From the NCBI GenBank assembly GCA_027858895.1, contig JAQIBX010000015.1, positions 1 to 45,296 of the forward strand: a DNA stretch of 45,296 bases. The letters are read 5' to 3'. Both the position numbers and the translations under genes were made by a program. Source of the DNA: Desulfuromusa sp. (GTDB taxonomy: Bacteria > Desulfobacterota > Desulfuromonadia > Desulfuromonadales > Geopsychrobacteraceae). Under the pieces are notes generated by a model. That model was not told the origin of the DNA, searched no databases, and saw only the letters and a list, made by a program, of their open reading frames with translations. Each line of letters opens with the position of its first letter. Position 1 is the stretch's first letter. Below, piece by piece: positions 1-10,255 of the stretch.

Positions 1-111
1 GTCGTTGCAGCATCAATTGCTTACGTGATTGGACGCTTGCTGGCAATAGCGGCACTGCAGCGCCCATTAACATCCCAATTGAAACAACTATCCGGTAAGA
101 AAGAATCCTGA
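1..111 (+). CDS. C-terminal fragment of an unidentified protein (gene starts before the window)
   Basis: Frame 1 is open from the first base to a TGA at 109-111 and encodes about 36 residues. The first ~20 (VVAASIAYVIGRLLAIAALQ) are hydrophobic and look like a last membrane helix; the rest is a short basic tail ending GKKES. The frame ends 4 bases before the next ATG, so it probably belongs to the same transcript as the two EamA transporters. There is too little sequence to name a family; an integral membrane protein is the most that can be said. Confidence 0.6.
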   Translation, partial: VVAASIAYVIGRLLAIAALQRPLTSQLKQLSGKKES

Positions 112-115
112 ATCG

Positions 116-1024
116 ATGACTATGCAACAAGAAGAAAAAAGTACCGCCATCAGTGGGCATTGGTTCGTCATTGGTGCTGCACTTCTCTGGGGCACGACCG
201 GCACAGCTCAGGCGTTTGCCCCGGTCGGCTTTGACCCAAAAGTGATCGGTGCTCTGCGCCTGCTGGTTGGTAGCATAGCACTCCTGTTTCTGGCCATAAA
301 ACGGAAAGAGTTAGGACATTTCAGCGACTGGACGCTGCTACCAGTACTTCTTGCGGCAGCTTTTACCGCCAGTTATCAACTCTGTTTTTTTGCCGCAGTC
401 GCAAAAACTGGTGTGGCAGTAGGGACCATTGTTGGCATCGGCAGTGCTCCCATTTCCGGTGGCTTGCTCGGCTTGATCTTTCGCGGTGAACGTCCCGGAA
501 AACGTTGGTTACTGGCAACAGTCCTGGCGATTATCGGCTGTTCATTACTCAGCTTAAGCGGTGGTGATGTTGCCATCGATCCGCTTGGGATTCTGCTCGC
601 CCTGGGTGCCGGGCTCTCCTACGCAGCCTATACCCTGATAATCAAGGGGTCACTGGTAAAACATACCCCAAATGCCGTCATGGCGGTTGTATTCGGTCTG
701 GGAGCCTTGTTACTGTCGCCAGCATTGTTCAATATTGATCTTGACTGGCTGCTGCAACCACGCTCCATCGGCGTAGTTCTACATCTCGGCCTGGCCACTG
801 TGGCTCTTTCATACTGGCTGTTTGCCCGAGGCCTGCAATCGGTACAAGTGGCTACCGCCACCACCCTTTCCCTGGCCGAACCAATGACTGCAGCAACACT
901 GGGAATTCTTGTACTTGGCGAACAATTAAACCCTCAGGCATTCTTCGGTATCAGTCTGATATTTGCCGGATTAGCGGTGCTGATGCTGAAAGTCCGCAGC
1001 AGACCCTACAAGATCACCACATGA
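116..1024 (+). CDS. EamA/DMT-family membrane transporter (paralogue 1)
   Basis: The 302-residue protein has about ten hydrophobic helices arranged as two EamA repeats (roughly residues 17-147 and 156-292). The first repeat opens with the typical ALLWGTTGTAQAF helix and the second ends with the usual EPMTAATLGILVLGE helix. Members of this drug/metabolite superfamily export amino acids, nucleosides or other small metabolites through the inner membrane; the substrate cannot be read from sequence. The ATG at 116 has a second in-frame ATG at 122, and neither has a strong Shine-Dalgarno. The stop overlaps the next start (ATGA), so the two transporters are translationally coupled and may work together or as a heterodimer. 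Confidence 0.85.
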   Translation: MTMQQEEKSTAISGHWFVIGAALLWGTTGTAQAFAPVGFDPKVIGALRLLVGSIALLFLAIKRKELGHFSDWTLLPVLLAAAFTASYQLCFFAAVAKTGVAVGTIVGIGSAPISGGLLGLIFRGERPGKRWLLATVLAIIGCSLLSLSGGDVAIDPLGILLALGAGLSYAAYTLIIKGSLVKHTPNAVMAVVFGLGALLLSPALFNIDLDWLLQPRSIGVVLHLGLATVALSYWLFARGLQSVQVATATTLSLAEPMTAATLGILVLGEQLNPQAFFGISLIFAGLAVLMLKVRSRPYKITT

Positions 1025-1893
1025 CCAGTCAGCGACAGGCAATTCTTTACGGCCTTGGTGCCGTCCTGCTCTGGTCAACGGTCGCTACGGCGTTTAAATT
1101 ATCACTCCGCCATTTCAGCCCGATTGAACTGCTCCTCTATTCCGGCTCCTTTTCAACTCTTCTATTGGGGGCAATCCTGCTCTTTCAGGGGAAATTCCAC
1201 TTGGTATTCCAGTGCAGTCGGCCTGAATATCTGCTATCAATCCTGTTGGGGCTGCTCAGCCCATTTCTCTATTACCTGATTCTGTTCAAAGCTTATGAGC
1301 TACTTCCGGCGCAGCAGGCACAACCACTTAACTACACCTGGGCAATTACTCTTTCGCTGTTGGCGGTTCCGCTGTTGAAGCAGAAAATCGGTTGGCAACA
1401 GTGGCTGGCTCTGCTGGTGAGCTATTGCGGCGTGGTGGTGATTGCAACCGAAGGGCGGCCGTTTAGCCTGCAGTTTACCGATCCGCTCGGCGTTGCCTTG
1501 GCACTGATCAGCACTGTCATCTGGGCGCTTTATTGGATTTTCAGCACCCGTGACCGCCGCGATCCAGTCGTCGGGTTGTTCGTCAACTTTCTCTGCAGTT
1601 TTCCGTTTGTCTTCGGCTATTACCTGCTGACGACAGAATTAAGAATGCCGCCTCTCAGCGGTCTGTTAGGTGCAGCCTATGTGGGAACTTTCGAAATGGG
1701 GATCTGCTTCGTGCTCTGGTTAATGGCGATGAAGTTAACCGACAGTACCGCAAGAATCAGTAATCTGATCTTCCTCTCCCCGTTCCTCTCGTTGGTATTT
1801 ATCCATTTTTTGCTTGGTGAAGAGATCCTGGCAGCCACATTTATCGGTCTAGTGCTGATTGTTGCCGGATTATTCTGCCAAAGGATCAGATAA
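1021..1893 (+). CDS. EamA/DMT-family membrane transporter (paralogue 2)
   Basis: The 290-residue, ten-helix protein again has two EamA repeats (about residues 5-141 and 152-288), with the family signature GAVLLWSTVATAFK at the N-terminus and LLGEEILAATFIGLVLIVAG at the end. It starts inside the stop of the preceding paralogue (ATGA, 4-base overlap) and has no obvious ribosome-binding site of its own, which fits coupled translation. Tandem EamA pairs are common and usually unannotated as to substrate. No T-rich intrinsic terminator follows; a hairpin sits about 50 bases downstream but serves the next gene's leader as well. Confidence 0.85.
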   Translation: MTSQRQAILYGLGAVLLWSTVATAFKLSLRHFSPIELLLYSGSFSTLLLGAILLFQGKFHLVFQCSRPEYLLSILLGLLSPFLYYLILFKAYELLPAQQAQPLNYTWAITLSLLAVPLLKQKIGWQQWLALLVSYCGVVVIATEGRPFSLQFTDPLGVALALISTVIWALYWIFSTRDRRDPVVGLFVNFLCSFPFVFGYYLLTTELRMPPLSGLLGAAYVGTFEMGICFVLWLMAMKLTDSTARISNLIFLSPFLSLVFIHFLLGEEILAATFIGLVLIVAGLFCQRIR

Positions 1894-1941
1894 ATGATCT
1901 CAGCATAAAATTGTATTTTTTAGTAGATACAGTTAAACTTC

Positions 1942-1972
1942 GTCTCAAATATCCTTTCCGGATGTTTGAGAC
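1942..1972 (+). promoter_or_regulatory. 13-bp stem hairpin in the leader of the hybrid kinase gene
   Basis: GTCTCAAATATCC (1942-1954) pairs with GGATGTTTGAGAC (1960-1972) across all 13 positions, one of them a G-U pair, with a TTTCC loop. No T-run follows. The stem ends 6 bases before the GGGGGGAG ribosome-binding site of the kinase gene. It could be a rho-assisted end for the EamA transcript or a translational control element; the sequence does not decide. Confidence 0.5.
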
Positions 1973-1994
1973 TGTGTATGGGGGGGAGTCGCAC

Positions 1995-3989
1995 ATGGTG
2001 GACAAATCACAATCATTCGAAACGCTGACCCAACAAATTTCAACGCTGCAAGAAGAAAATCAACGCCTGCAACAATCCCTGCAAGCAGTGCAAGACAATT
2101 CAGATCGTTACGAAGATTTAATCGAATTTGCAGTTGACGCCATCTTCATGGGTGATCCTGCTGGAAATATCATCGATGCCAACCAAAGTGCCACGACGTT
2201 AAGTGGCTATAGCTATGCAGAGCTGGTTGAAATGACTCTCGGTCAGTTATTTTCTACTGCTGAGCAGCAACGTGTGCCCCTGAGATATGACCTTCTCAAA
2301 CAAGGGAAACCCGTCAAAACCGAACGCCTTCTCAGCCGCAAAGATGGAACCACCGTCCCCGTTGAAATGCACAGTCGAATGATGCCTGATGGTTCATATC
2401 ATTCTTTTATGCGAGACATGAGTGAGCGCAGGCAGATGGAAGAGTCTTTGCGCCTTTCGGAAGAAAAGTTTTCTCAAATTTTCAAACTCAGCCCGGAGGC
2501 AATAGCCCTGACGTGCATGAATGATGGTCGCTACATCGATGTTAATATTGGGTTTACTGACATTTCCGGTTGGACTTACGATCAAATTATTGGTACCAGC
2601 TCCCTGCCAGGAGGTCTGGATATCTGGTGTCATAAAAAAGACCGGGACCGGATGATACAAGGCCTCAAGGACAAGGGCAAAGTGACGGGACTGGAGGCAG
2701 AATTTCGACACAAGGATGGCAGGAGCATAATTGGTTTAATGTCTGCAAGGATTATTGAAATTAATCATGAAACCTGTATTTTATCGGTCACCCGAGATAT
2801 TACCGAACGGGTCAAACTACAGAAGAAGCAACGGAAACTTGAAAAGCAGATGCAGCAGGTGCAAAAGCTGGAAAGCCTGGGTGTCCTCGCCGGAGGGATT
2901 GCACACGACTTCAATAATATCCTGATGGCAGTGATTGGCCACTGTGAGTTGGCTCAGCGGCGCTTGACCTCTGAATCCCCCGCGATGGAGCACCTGCACC
3001 AAATGAAACTAGCGACCAGCAAGGCGGCAGATTTATCCAACCAGATGCTTGCTTACTCTGGAAAAGGGAAGTTTGTTGTCGAACCATTAAATCTTTCCCA
3101 GATCGTTGAAGAGATGGAACATATGCTGGCCGTTTCCAGCAGCAAGAAAGCCACCATACGTTACGACCTGGCTCTGAATCTACCTAGTGTTAATGCCGAC
3201 GCAACCCAGCTGCAACAGATTATTATGAATCTTGTCATTAACGCCTCTGACGCTATTGGTGACAACAGCGGCGTTATTGCAATTTCAACGGGAAGCATGG
3301 ATTGTGACCGCACATACCTGCAGGAAACCTGGCTGGATGAGAATCTGGCGGAAGGCCGCTACGTTTTCATCGAAGTTGCAGATACTGGCTGTGGCATAGA
3401 ACCAAGCACAGTTCCACGGATTTTTGAACCATTTTTCAGTACAAAATTTACCGGCCGTGGGCTTGGAATGGCGGCTGTTTTAGGCATTGTTCGCGGTCAT
3501 AGCGGCGCCATAAAAATCTACACCGAAGTCGGCAAAGGGAGCACCTTTAAAATTCTGTTGCCCGCATCAACCCTGCCTGCACTTAAGATGGATCTAGAAA
3601 TACCAGCAACTCCGTTACAAGAAACCGGACTGGTTTTGTTAGTTGATGACGAAAAAACAATAAGAGACATCGGCAAAGAAATGTTGAATGAATTTGGTTT
3701 TGAAACGGTCACCGCTTGTGATGGCAAAGAGGCCTTAGATATTTTCAAACAACAGCATCACCAGATCCGTTTTGTCCTGATGGATCTGACCATGCCGCGG
3801 ATGAACGGGGATGAGGCTTTTCGAGAGTTCAAAAGAATTGATCCCGCCGTCAAAGTCATTATCTGTAGTGGCTACAATGAACAGGAAGTTTCGCAAAAAT
3901 TTGTCGGCAAAGGCTGGGCAGGATTCCTGAAAAAACCTTATCACTTTTCAGAACTGCAAAAAAAGATTCAAGAATTATTGAACCACTGA
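1995..3989 (+). CDS. PAS-PAS hybrid sensor histidine kinase with C-terminal receiver domain
   Basis: I place the start at ATG 1995, preceded by GGGGGGAG, rather than at the ORF-track start 1911; this gives 664 residues. The order is: a short coiled coil (about 10-37), a PAS domain (about 38-150), a second PAS/PAC domain (about 165-290), an NtrB-like kinase core with the phospho-acceptor His304 in IAHDFNN, an ATPase with N box NLVINASDAIGD and G boxes ADTGCGIEP and GRGLGMAAV, and a receiver domain with acceptor Asp597 in LMDLTMP. No membrane helix is seen, so the protein should be cytosolic and sense a soluble or redox signal. No response-regulator gene is adjacent, so it is an orphan that signals through its own receiver or a distant partner. 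It ends 22 bases from the convergent DUF554 gene. Confidence 0.88.
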   Translation: MVDKSQSFETLTQQISTLQEENQRLQQSLQAVQDNSDRYEDLIEFAVDAIFMGDPAGNIIDANQSATTLSGYSYAELVEMTLGQLFSTAEQQRVPLRYDLLKQGKPVKTERLLSRKDGTTVPVEMHSRMMPDGSYHSFMRDMSERRQMEESLRLSEEKFSQIFKLSPEAIALTCMNDGRYIDVNIGFTDISGWTYDQIIGTSSLPGGLDIWCHKKDRDRMIQGLKDKGKVTGLEAEFRHKDGRSIIGLMSARIIEINHETCILSVTRDITERVKLQKKQRKLEKQMQQVQKLESLGVLAGGIAHDFNNILMAVIGHCELAQRRLTSESPAMEHLHQMKLATSKAADLSNQMLAYSGKGKFVVEPLNLSQIVEEMEHMLAVSSSKKATIRYDLALNLPSVNADATQLQQIIMNLVINASDAIGDNSGVIAISTGSMDCDRTYLQETWLDENLAEGRYVFIEVADTGCGIEPSTVPRIFEPFFSTKFTGRGLGMAAVLGIVRGHSGAIKIYTEVGKGSTFKILLPASTLPALKMDLEIPATPLQETGLVLLVDDEKTIRDIGKEMLNEFGFETVTACDGKEALDIFKQQHHQIRFVLMDLTMPRMNGDEAFREFKRIDPAVKVIICSGYNEQEVSQKFVGKGWAGFLKKPYHFSELQKKIQELLNH

Positions 3990-4011
3990 CCAAGGAGATC
4001 CGTCGACAGCG

Positions 4012-4698
4012 TCATGCCAGCCCGAAGCCCCAGAGAAGCGCAATTGCGACAAAAATAGACGGCAGCAAATTGCCGACGGGCAAACGCTTTATCCCCATCA
4101 AGTCGAGCGCGATAGCAACTATCAGCAGCCCACCAACAGCATTCATTTCCGTAATTACCGGTTCCGTCAAAATTGTCTTAGCCAGTTCCGCAACCAGCGT
4201 AATACTCCCCTGGTAAAGTAGCAGGGGAATGATAGAAAAAATAACTCCAATCCCGAGAGTTGATGTCAAAGCGATAGCGGCAACCCCATCAAGGGCCGAT
4301 TTAGCATAGAGGATTGTCGGTTTTCCACCCAGGCCATCCTGTAACGCACCCATAATTGCCATGGCACCAACACAGAACAGCAGGCTGGACGTGATAAACC
4401 CTTCGGCAATAGATCCAAACCCGGTGAAGCGTTTTTGCAATCCCAAACCAAACGCCTCGAGTCGTTTCTCAATCCCGATTATCTCACCAATCAGACCACC
4501 CAGAATCAAACTGCCGATGACAACCATCAGCTGCTGACTCTCCAATGCCAGTTGCAAACCGATCAACAGCACCGCCAAACCAAGCCCGGCCATCAATGTT
4601 TGACGCAGTTTCGCCGACATAAAACGGCCGGCCCAGCGACCGATCAGGCTGCCGATGATCACAGCAACAACATTAACCAGAGTTCCTTGCAATATCAT
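4012..4698 (-). CDS. DUF554 family membrane protein (YdfK-like)
   Basis: The 228-residue protein is very hydrophobic with about seven membrane helices. It matches the DUF554 family by its N-terminus (LVNVVAVIIGSLIGRWAG), the central FCVGAMAIMGALQDGL segment and the late NAVGGLLIVAIALDLMGIK segment. The family is widespread in bacteria, often described as a putative transporter, with no established substrate. It is convergent with the hybrid kinase and divergent from gdhA. Nothing in the neighbourhood clarifies its role. Confidence 0.8.
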   Translation of the reverse strand: MILQGTLVNVVAVIIGSLIGRWAGRFMSAKLRQTLMAGLGLAVLLIGLQLALESQQLMVVIGSLILGGLIGEIIGIEKRLEAFGLGLQKRFTGFGSIAEGFITSSLLFCVGAMAIMGALQDGLGGKPTILYAKSALDGVAAIALTSTLGIGVIFSIIPLLLYQGSITLVAELAKTILTEPVITEMNAVGGLLIVAIALDLMGIKRLPVGNLLPSIFVAIALLWGFGLA

Positions 4699-4732
4699 AG
4701 CGATCCACTAAACAGAGGGAAAGTATAAGTAG

Positions 4733-6331
<1,599 letters not shown>

Positions 6332-6365
6332 TCAAAAACTAAATAAGATGATGGCATCGCATAAT

Positions 6366-6395
6366 AGCCCTTGGACATAATCCGGGGGCTTTTTT
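6366..6395 (+). terminator. Rho-independent terminator after gdhA
   Basis: AGCCCTTGGA (6366-6375) pairs with TCCGGGGGCT (6381-6390) over ten positions, two of them G-U, with loop CATAA, and is followed directly by TTTTT. It lies 34 bases after the gdhA stop. Confidence 0.9.
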
Positions 6396-6625
6396 ATGCC
6401 AAAAAAAACTGCTGTCATAACATAACAAAATACCCGGCTGAAGAGACTCTTTTAGCCCTCTCAATGCAATATATTACAATGTAACTTCAGTGCTTTATGT
6501 GCGTTAAATGAAAATAATTTCTTTCCGCTTGATTTGAACCTTTTTCGACTACACAGTTGCTGTTAAGTCAGATTTTTTGATTCAATCATTCTTCATTGTC
6601 TCGATTAAAACAAAGGGGAGAAAAA

Positions 6626-8155
6626 ATGAGAATACCAACAAAACTGATTTTCACACTATTTTTTACCACCATACTGGCGGGCTGTGTAGCGCCAGATCTA
6701 AAAGTTGCCCCGGTAGCGATTTCAGACAACCCAAGTAGCAAAATTTTCCAGCTGGAGGAAACTCTTGCCGAAGGGCGTACACAACAAATTCACGTCCTCT
6801 CTCCAACCTGGTATGCAAAAGCTGACGGCTACCTGGACAAAGCCAGGTACGGCCTGGCTAACAATGATTCCGTAACAGGGGTCTTACAAAACGTTGCCTA
6901 TGGTCATGCAAATTTTGACAAAGCAAAGGAATACGCCCTGATTGCTCAATCAGCCATTTCTCAAGCCATCAAAGCACGTGAATTAGCGAATGCAGCTGGA
7001 GCAGCATCCCTCGGCGATGATTATCAGAAACTAGAATATCAGTTTACCGCATTAACAGCCGATATCGAAAACAACAACCTCGCACGTGCAGAAAAAAATG
7101 AAGCCAAAGTCGCCAAAGGATTTGCCGATCTCGAACTCCGCGCTATCAAAGAAAATACTCTGGGAGAAGTAAGAACTTTATTAGCCACAAACATTGAGAA
7201 TGGCGCAAAAAAGCTGGCTCCAAAAACCCTGCAAGAAACTCAGGATGCTCTAACCGATGCCGATCAGTTCATTACCCAACAACGTTATGAGCGGGCAGAG
7301 ATGCAGAACAAGGCAAATGCAGCTCTGTTTCAAGCACAAAGGCTCGGTCAAGTCATGACGATGAGCAATTCGCTTAAGACCATGTTGCCGGAAGATATTT
7401 CTCTGCGTCATGAAAATCAGTTACAGCAAATTACCAGCAAAGTCGGTGGACGTGATTTAAGGAATGAATCTGTCGATCTCCAGCTACAGAATATTCTTGA
7501 ATCGGTCGCCTCCTTGCAGGACGATAACCAATTTCTCAAAGATAATCGTCAGCAGGAAAAAATTGACTTCGAGGCAAAACTGACTGAGAGACGAACTGAA
7601 ATTGACACCCAAAGACAGCAAATTGCTGCACTTGAAGGACAAAGCAAAGAGGCCCAGAGAGAACGTGAACTCATCGCTTTGCGTGAGAAAGAAACTACGG
7701 CCAACCTGGAAGCTGAACGCCGCTTTCAGCAACTTTTCATTGAAGTGCAAGGGATGTTTGCCCAAGATCAAGCCGAGGTTTATAAGCAGGCAAAAAATCT
7801 TGTCATTCGCTTAAAGACTATTCAGTTCCCGGTCGGGAAAGACCTGATCATGCCCGACAATTATGCCCTTCTGAGTCTGGTCCGCAATGCCATCCGCACC
7901 TTTGGCGAACCAGATGTTGTTATAGAAGGACACACTGACAATACCGGATCAACTGCAATCAATGCGCAACTCTCGCAAAATCGGGCTGAAGCAGTTCGAC
8001 AGTATTTCATTGCCAACGGAACCCTGGATGGACAGAAACTAACCGCTATTGGTTACGGTTCGGAAAGACCCTTGGCAGCAAACGATACCGTCGTAGGGCG
8101 TGCCATCAACCGCCGGATTGACGTTATTATCAAAACAGAAATGACGAATAACTAG
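6626..8155 (+). CDS. OmpA-family peptidoglycan-binding lipoprotein with long coiled-coil region
   Basis: The true start is ATG 6626 (SD AAGGGGAG), not the TTG at 6596; the product has 509 residues. The N-terminus is a lipoprotein signal ending in the lipobox LAGC, so Cys20 should be lipidated and the protein anchored in the outer membrane. Residues ~40-130 form an alanine-rich helical region that could be a DUF4398-like domain. Residues ~300-385 are a charged coiled coil (QQEKIDFEAKLTERR and onward). The last ~115 residues are an OmpA C-terminal domain with EGHTDNTGSTAINAQLSQNR and GRAINRRIDVII, the part that binds peptidoglycan. It likely tethers the outer membrane to the cell wall. It is a stand-alone gene, ended by a bidirectional terminator shared with cobL. 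Confidence 0.88.
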   Translation: MRIPTKLIFTLFFTTILAGCVAPDLKVAPVAISDNPSSKIFQLEETLAEGRTQQIHVLSPTWYAKADGYLDKARYGLANNDSVTGVLQNVAYGHANFDKAKEYALIAQSAISQAIKARELANAAGAASLGDDYQKLEYQFTALTADIENNNLARAEKNEAKVAKGFADLELRAIKENTLGEVRTLLATNIENGAKKLAPKTLQETQDALTDADQFITQQRYERAEMQNKANAALFQAQRLGQVMTMSNSLKTMLPEDISLRHENQLQQITSKVGGRDLRNESVDLQLQNILESVASLQDDNQFLKDNRQQEKIDFEAKLTERRTEIDTQRQQIAALEGQSKEAQRERELIALREKETTANLEAERRFQQLFIEVQGMFAQDQAEVYKQAKNLVIRLKTIQFPVGKDLIMPDNYALLSLVRNAIRTFGEPDVVIEGHTDNTGSTAINAQLSQNRAEAVRQYFIANGTLDGQKLTAIGYGSERPLAANDTVVGRAINRRIDVIIKTEMTNN

Positions 8156-8189
8156 CTCCTTTCTTACCAACTTAGTCCTCTCAAACAGC

Positions 8190-8223
8190 AAAAAAGCCAG
8201 CCTTTTAAAGGGCTGGCTTTTTT
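8190..8223. terminator. Bidirectional intrinsic terminator between the OmpA lipoprotein gene and cobL
   Basis: AAAAAA, then GCCAGCC (8196-8202), loop TTTTAAAG, GGCTGGC (8211-8217), then TTTTTT. The seven-pair stem is flanked by A and T runs on both sides, so it can end transcription from both convergent genes. Confidence 0.92.
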
Positions 8224-8237
8224 ATAACTACTTAATT

Positions 8238-9449
8238 TTACTTCACAGCAGTCAGGATATAAACCGGATCGTAGGCTTCAAAGAGTTTATAGTTCGAGTG
8301 GGGACGAGTTCTGGCAATATTAACCGTGACAACTTCAACATGATAACCAGCGTTGCCAAAATATTCATTTGCTGCCGTCAGAGTATCCAGCGTACTGGCA
8401 TTCAAAACAATCCTGCCGCCAACGGCAAGCCGCTGATCGACCGTATCCAGAATATCCCAAAGCCTGCCACCGCTGCCGCCAATAAATACACGGTCTGGAT
8501 CGGGCAATTCTTCCAAACAATCGGGAGCATCCCCTTCAATCAAAGCAACATTTCGCGTATTGAATTTTTGTAAATTCTCTTTAATAAACTGTCGATACTC
8601 GTTGTTGCGCTCGATAGCAAAAATCCGCCCATCCGGCAAAAGGTAATCTGCCTCGACACAGATGGACCCGGAACCAGCACCAATATCCCATAAGCACATA
8701 TCGTGTCGCAGTTTCAATTTGGCTAAGGTAATAACCCGCACTTCTTCTTTGGTAATCAGCTGTTTGAGACTGACAAACTCGTCATCAGGAATCCCAAAAG
8801 TTGGTATATAAGCTTGAGTATCATCCTCATATTCCTTGATTAAAATTAAAACATTGAGAGGAGCAACTTCCAGTTCGAGTAAACCTTTAACGTTCGTGAC
8901 ACGGATTTTTTCTGCAGCGGTGCCTAAATTTTCACACAAATAGGCTTTATAACCACTCCGACGACGACTAAGTAACTCTCTGCCGATCATCCCTGGAGTA
9001 TTGATTCCATCGGTTAAAATAGCCGCCTTATCATTCGCCACAATGCGATCAACAACATCTTTCAAGGCTCTGTCATGAACTGAGATAAAAACCGAATCAT
9101 CCCAAGGTTCACGGATTTTTGCAAAAGCGTATTGCACTGAGGTGACATTAGGTAAAAATTCAATCAGCTCATCCGCTAGATTGCGTAATAAATAGCGTCC
9201 AAGACCAAAAAACAGGGGATCTCCCGAAGCAAGAACGACCACTCGACTGTCACAGTCCTGCAAGCGAGCAACCATTTTGGCCAGATTGCGATCGTCAACC
9301 GCGAATCTCTCTCCGGGAAAATCGGGAAACAATCCAAGCAAGCGCTGCGCCCCAAACAAAATTTCACTCTGATTAATCAGTTCAAGAGCCTGTGGGGTAA
9401 ACCCTTCGTGACCAGCAATTCCTGCGCCGATAACATGAATTGACTTCAT
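8238..9449 (-). CDS. cobL: Precorrin-6Y C5,15-methyltransferase (decarboxylating), CbiE-CbiT fusion
   Basis: This corrin-ring enzyme methylates C5 and C15 and decarboxylates the C12 acetate using S-adenosylmethionine. ATG 9449 is chosen because GGGAGG lies 5 bases upstream and the family N-terminus MKSIHVIGAGIAGHEG follows; the ORF-track extension to 9548 is non-coding. The 403 residues split into a CbiE tetrapyrrole methylase half (about 1-200, with VVVLASGDPLFFGLG) and a CbiT half (about 215-403) with the SAM-binding motif LWDIGAGSGSICVEAD and RVFIGGSGG. Whether the route is aerobic (CobL) or anaerobic (CbiET) cannot be told from this gene; an anaerobe would use the cobalt-early route. It lies downstream of a CobC-like phosphatase on the same strand, separated by an inverted-repeat element. 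Confidence 0.9.
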   Translation of the reverse strand: MKSIHVIGAGIAGHEGFTPQALELINQSEILFGAQRLLGLFPDFPGERFAVDDRNLAKMVARLQDCDSRVVVLASGDPLFFGLGRYLLRNLADELIEFLPNVTSVQYAFAKIREPWDDSVFISVHDRALKDVVDRIVANDKAAILTDGINTPGMIGRELLSRRRSGYKAYLCENLGTAAEKIRVTNVKGLLELEVAPLNVLILIKEYEDDTQAYIPTFGIPDDEFVSLKQLITKEEVRVITLAKLKLRHDMCLWDIGAGSGSICVEADYLLPDGRIFAIERNNEYRQFIKENLQKFNTRNVALIEGDAPDCLEELPDPDRVFIGGSGGRLWDILDTVDQRLAVGGRIVLNASTLDTLTAANEYFGNAGYHVEVVTVNIARTRPHSNYKLFEAYDPVYILTAVK

Positions 9450-9540
9450 TATTGCCTCCCTTTGGAGATTATTTCTAAATTCGAGGTTCCAGGACTTACT
9501 TAACGGGAAGTCGCGGGGAAAACCGTTATAACCAAAGATT

Positions 9541-9621
9541 GCCACCAAGGCACCAAGGGAGGCTTTTCTTTGAGTTTAAAGCATAAAAAAATTGGCGTTG
9601 TTTCTCTTAGTGCCTGGTGGC
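9541..9621. repeat. 81-bp imperfect inverted-repeat element upstream of cobL
   Basis: The left end GCCACCAAGGCACCAAGGGA (9541-9560) is mirrored by the right end, whose reverse complement is GCCACCAGGCACTAAGAGAA (9602-9621). The left arm also holds CACCAAGG twice in tandem (9543-9550, 9551-9558). The centre is AT-rich. It carries no ORF and looks like a small interspersed palindromic element or degraded MITE. CACCAAGG-type repeats recur between genes in many bacterial genomes, as far as I remember; copy number here cannot be seen. Confidence 0.6.
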
Positions 9622-9638
9622 TAAGCAATTTTTTAGCA

Positions 9639-10238
9639 TCAGCCATTCAATTGTTTCACTACGGCAATTCCATCGGCATAGTAATCGATAATATTGTAGC
9701 AGCCGAAATCCTGCTCAATATGGAACAATCGCTCCAGAGGAGCTCCAATGGCGTCAAGCAGAATAACCCGGTTGACCCCACCATGGGCGACAATAACAAC
9801 TTCTTCGCCGGCATGGGCAGAAACAATCTTCTTTATCACTGGCCGCACCCTCGCGGCCATCTGCAGCAAGCTCTCACCTGCCGGTGGTGATATGTTGACG
9901 ATATCGTCAAGTCGTGCCTGCCATAATGCGGGATAATCGCGCTGTAATTGTTGCCAGGTTTGTCCCTGCCAGTCACCAATATGCAATTCTCGTAGCTCTT
10001 CCAGATACTCTGGCTGCACTTCCTGTAACAGCGCAATCTGATCAGCGGCAACCCGGCAACGGTACAGATCACTCGAATAGATACCACTGAGCTTTAGATG
10101 CTGTAACCGCCCAGCAAAAGCTGCCGATTGTTGTCGCCCGAGGTCGGTCAAGCGAACATCACCTTGGCCATTGTAGCGTTTGTGTTCAAATCCATCCACC
10201 TGCCCATGGCGCAGTAGATGTAATCGTGTCGCTTTCAT
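9639..10238 (-). CDS. Histidine phosphatase family protein, probably CobC-type alpha-ribazole phosphatase
   Basis: The 199-residue protein has the phosphoglycerate-mutase-like catalytic signature HLLRHGQVDG at the N-terminus, YSSDLYRCRVAADQIA, the acidic catalytic segment LHIGDWQGQTW, and the second catalytic histidine in VVIVAHGGVNRVI. CobC removes phosphate from alpha-ribazole-5-phosphate in the last steps of cobalamin assembly. The neighbouring cobL supports that reading, but the superfamily is broad and a general phosphatase role cannot be excluded. It starts 17 bases after engB ends, on the same strand, so the two are probably cotranscribed. Confidence 0.75.
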   Translation of the reverse strand: MKATRLHLLRHGQVDGFEHKRYNGQGDVRLTDLGRQQSAAFAGRLQHLKLSGIYSSDLYRCRVAADQIALLQEVQPEYLEELRELHIGDWQGQTWQQLQRDYPALWQARLDDIVNISPPAGESLLQMAARVRPVIKKIVSAHAGEEVVIVAHGGVNRVILLDAIGAPLERLFHIEQDFGCYNIIDYYADGIAVVKQLNG

Positions 10239-10255
10239 TTCCCCTCACCCATTAT

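Noticed and set aside
9450-9640. Cobalamin riboswitch upstream of cobL
   Set aside because: No B12-box-like sequence or the usual long multi-stem leader is present on the minus strand. The conspicuous sequence there is explained by the inverted-repeat element.
9570-9890. Plus-strand ORF of 106 aa overlapping the CobC-like gene
   Set aside because: It is antisense to a well-supported gene, has low-quality composition, and its start lies in the inverted repeat.
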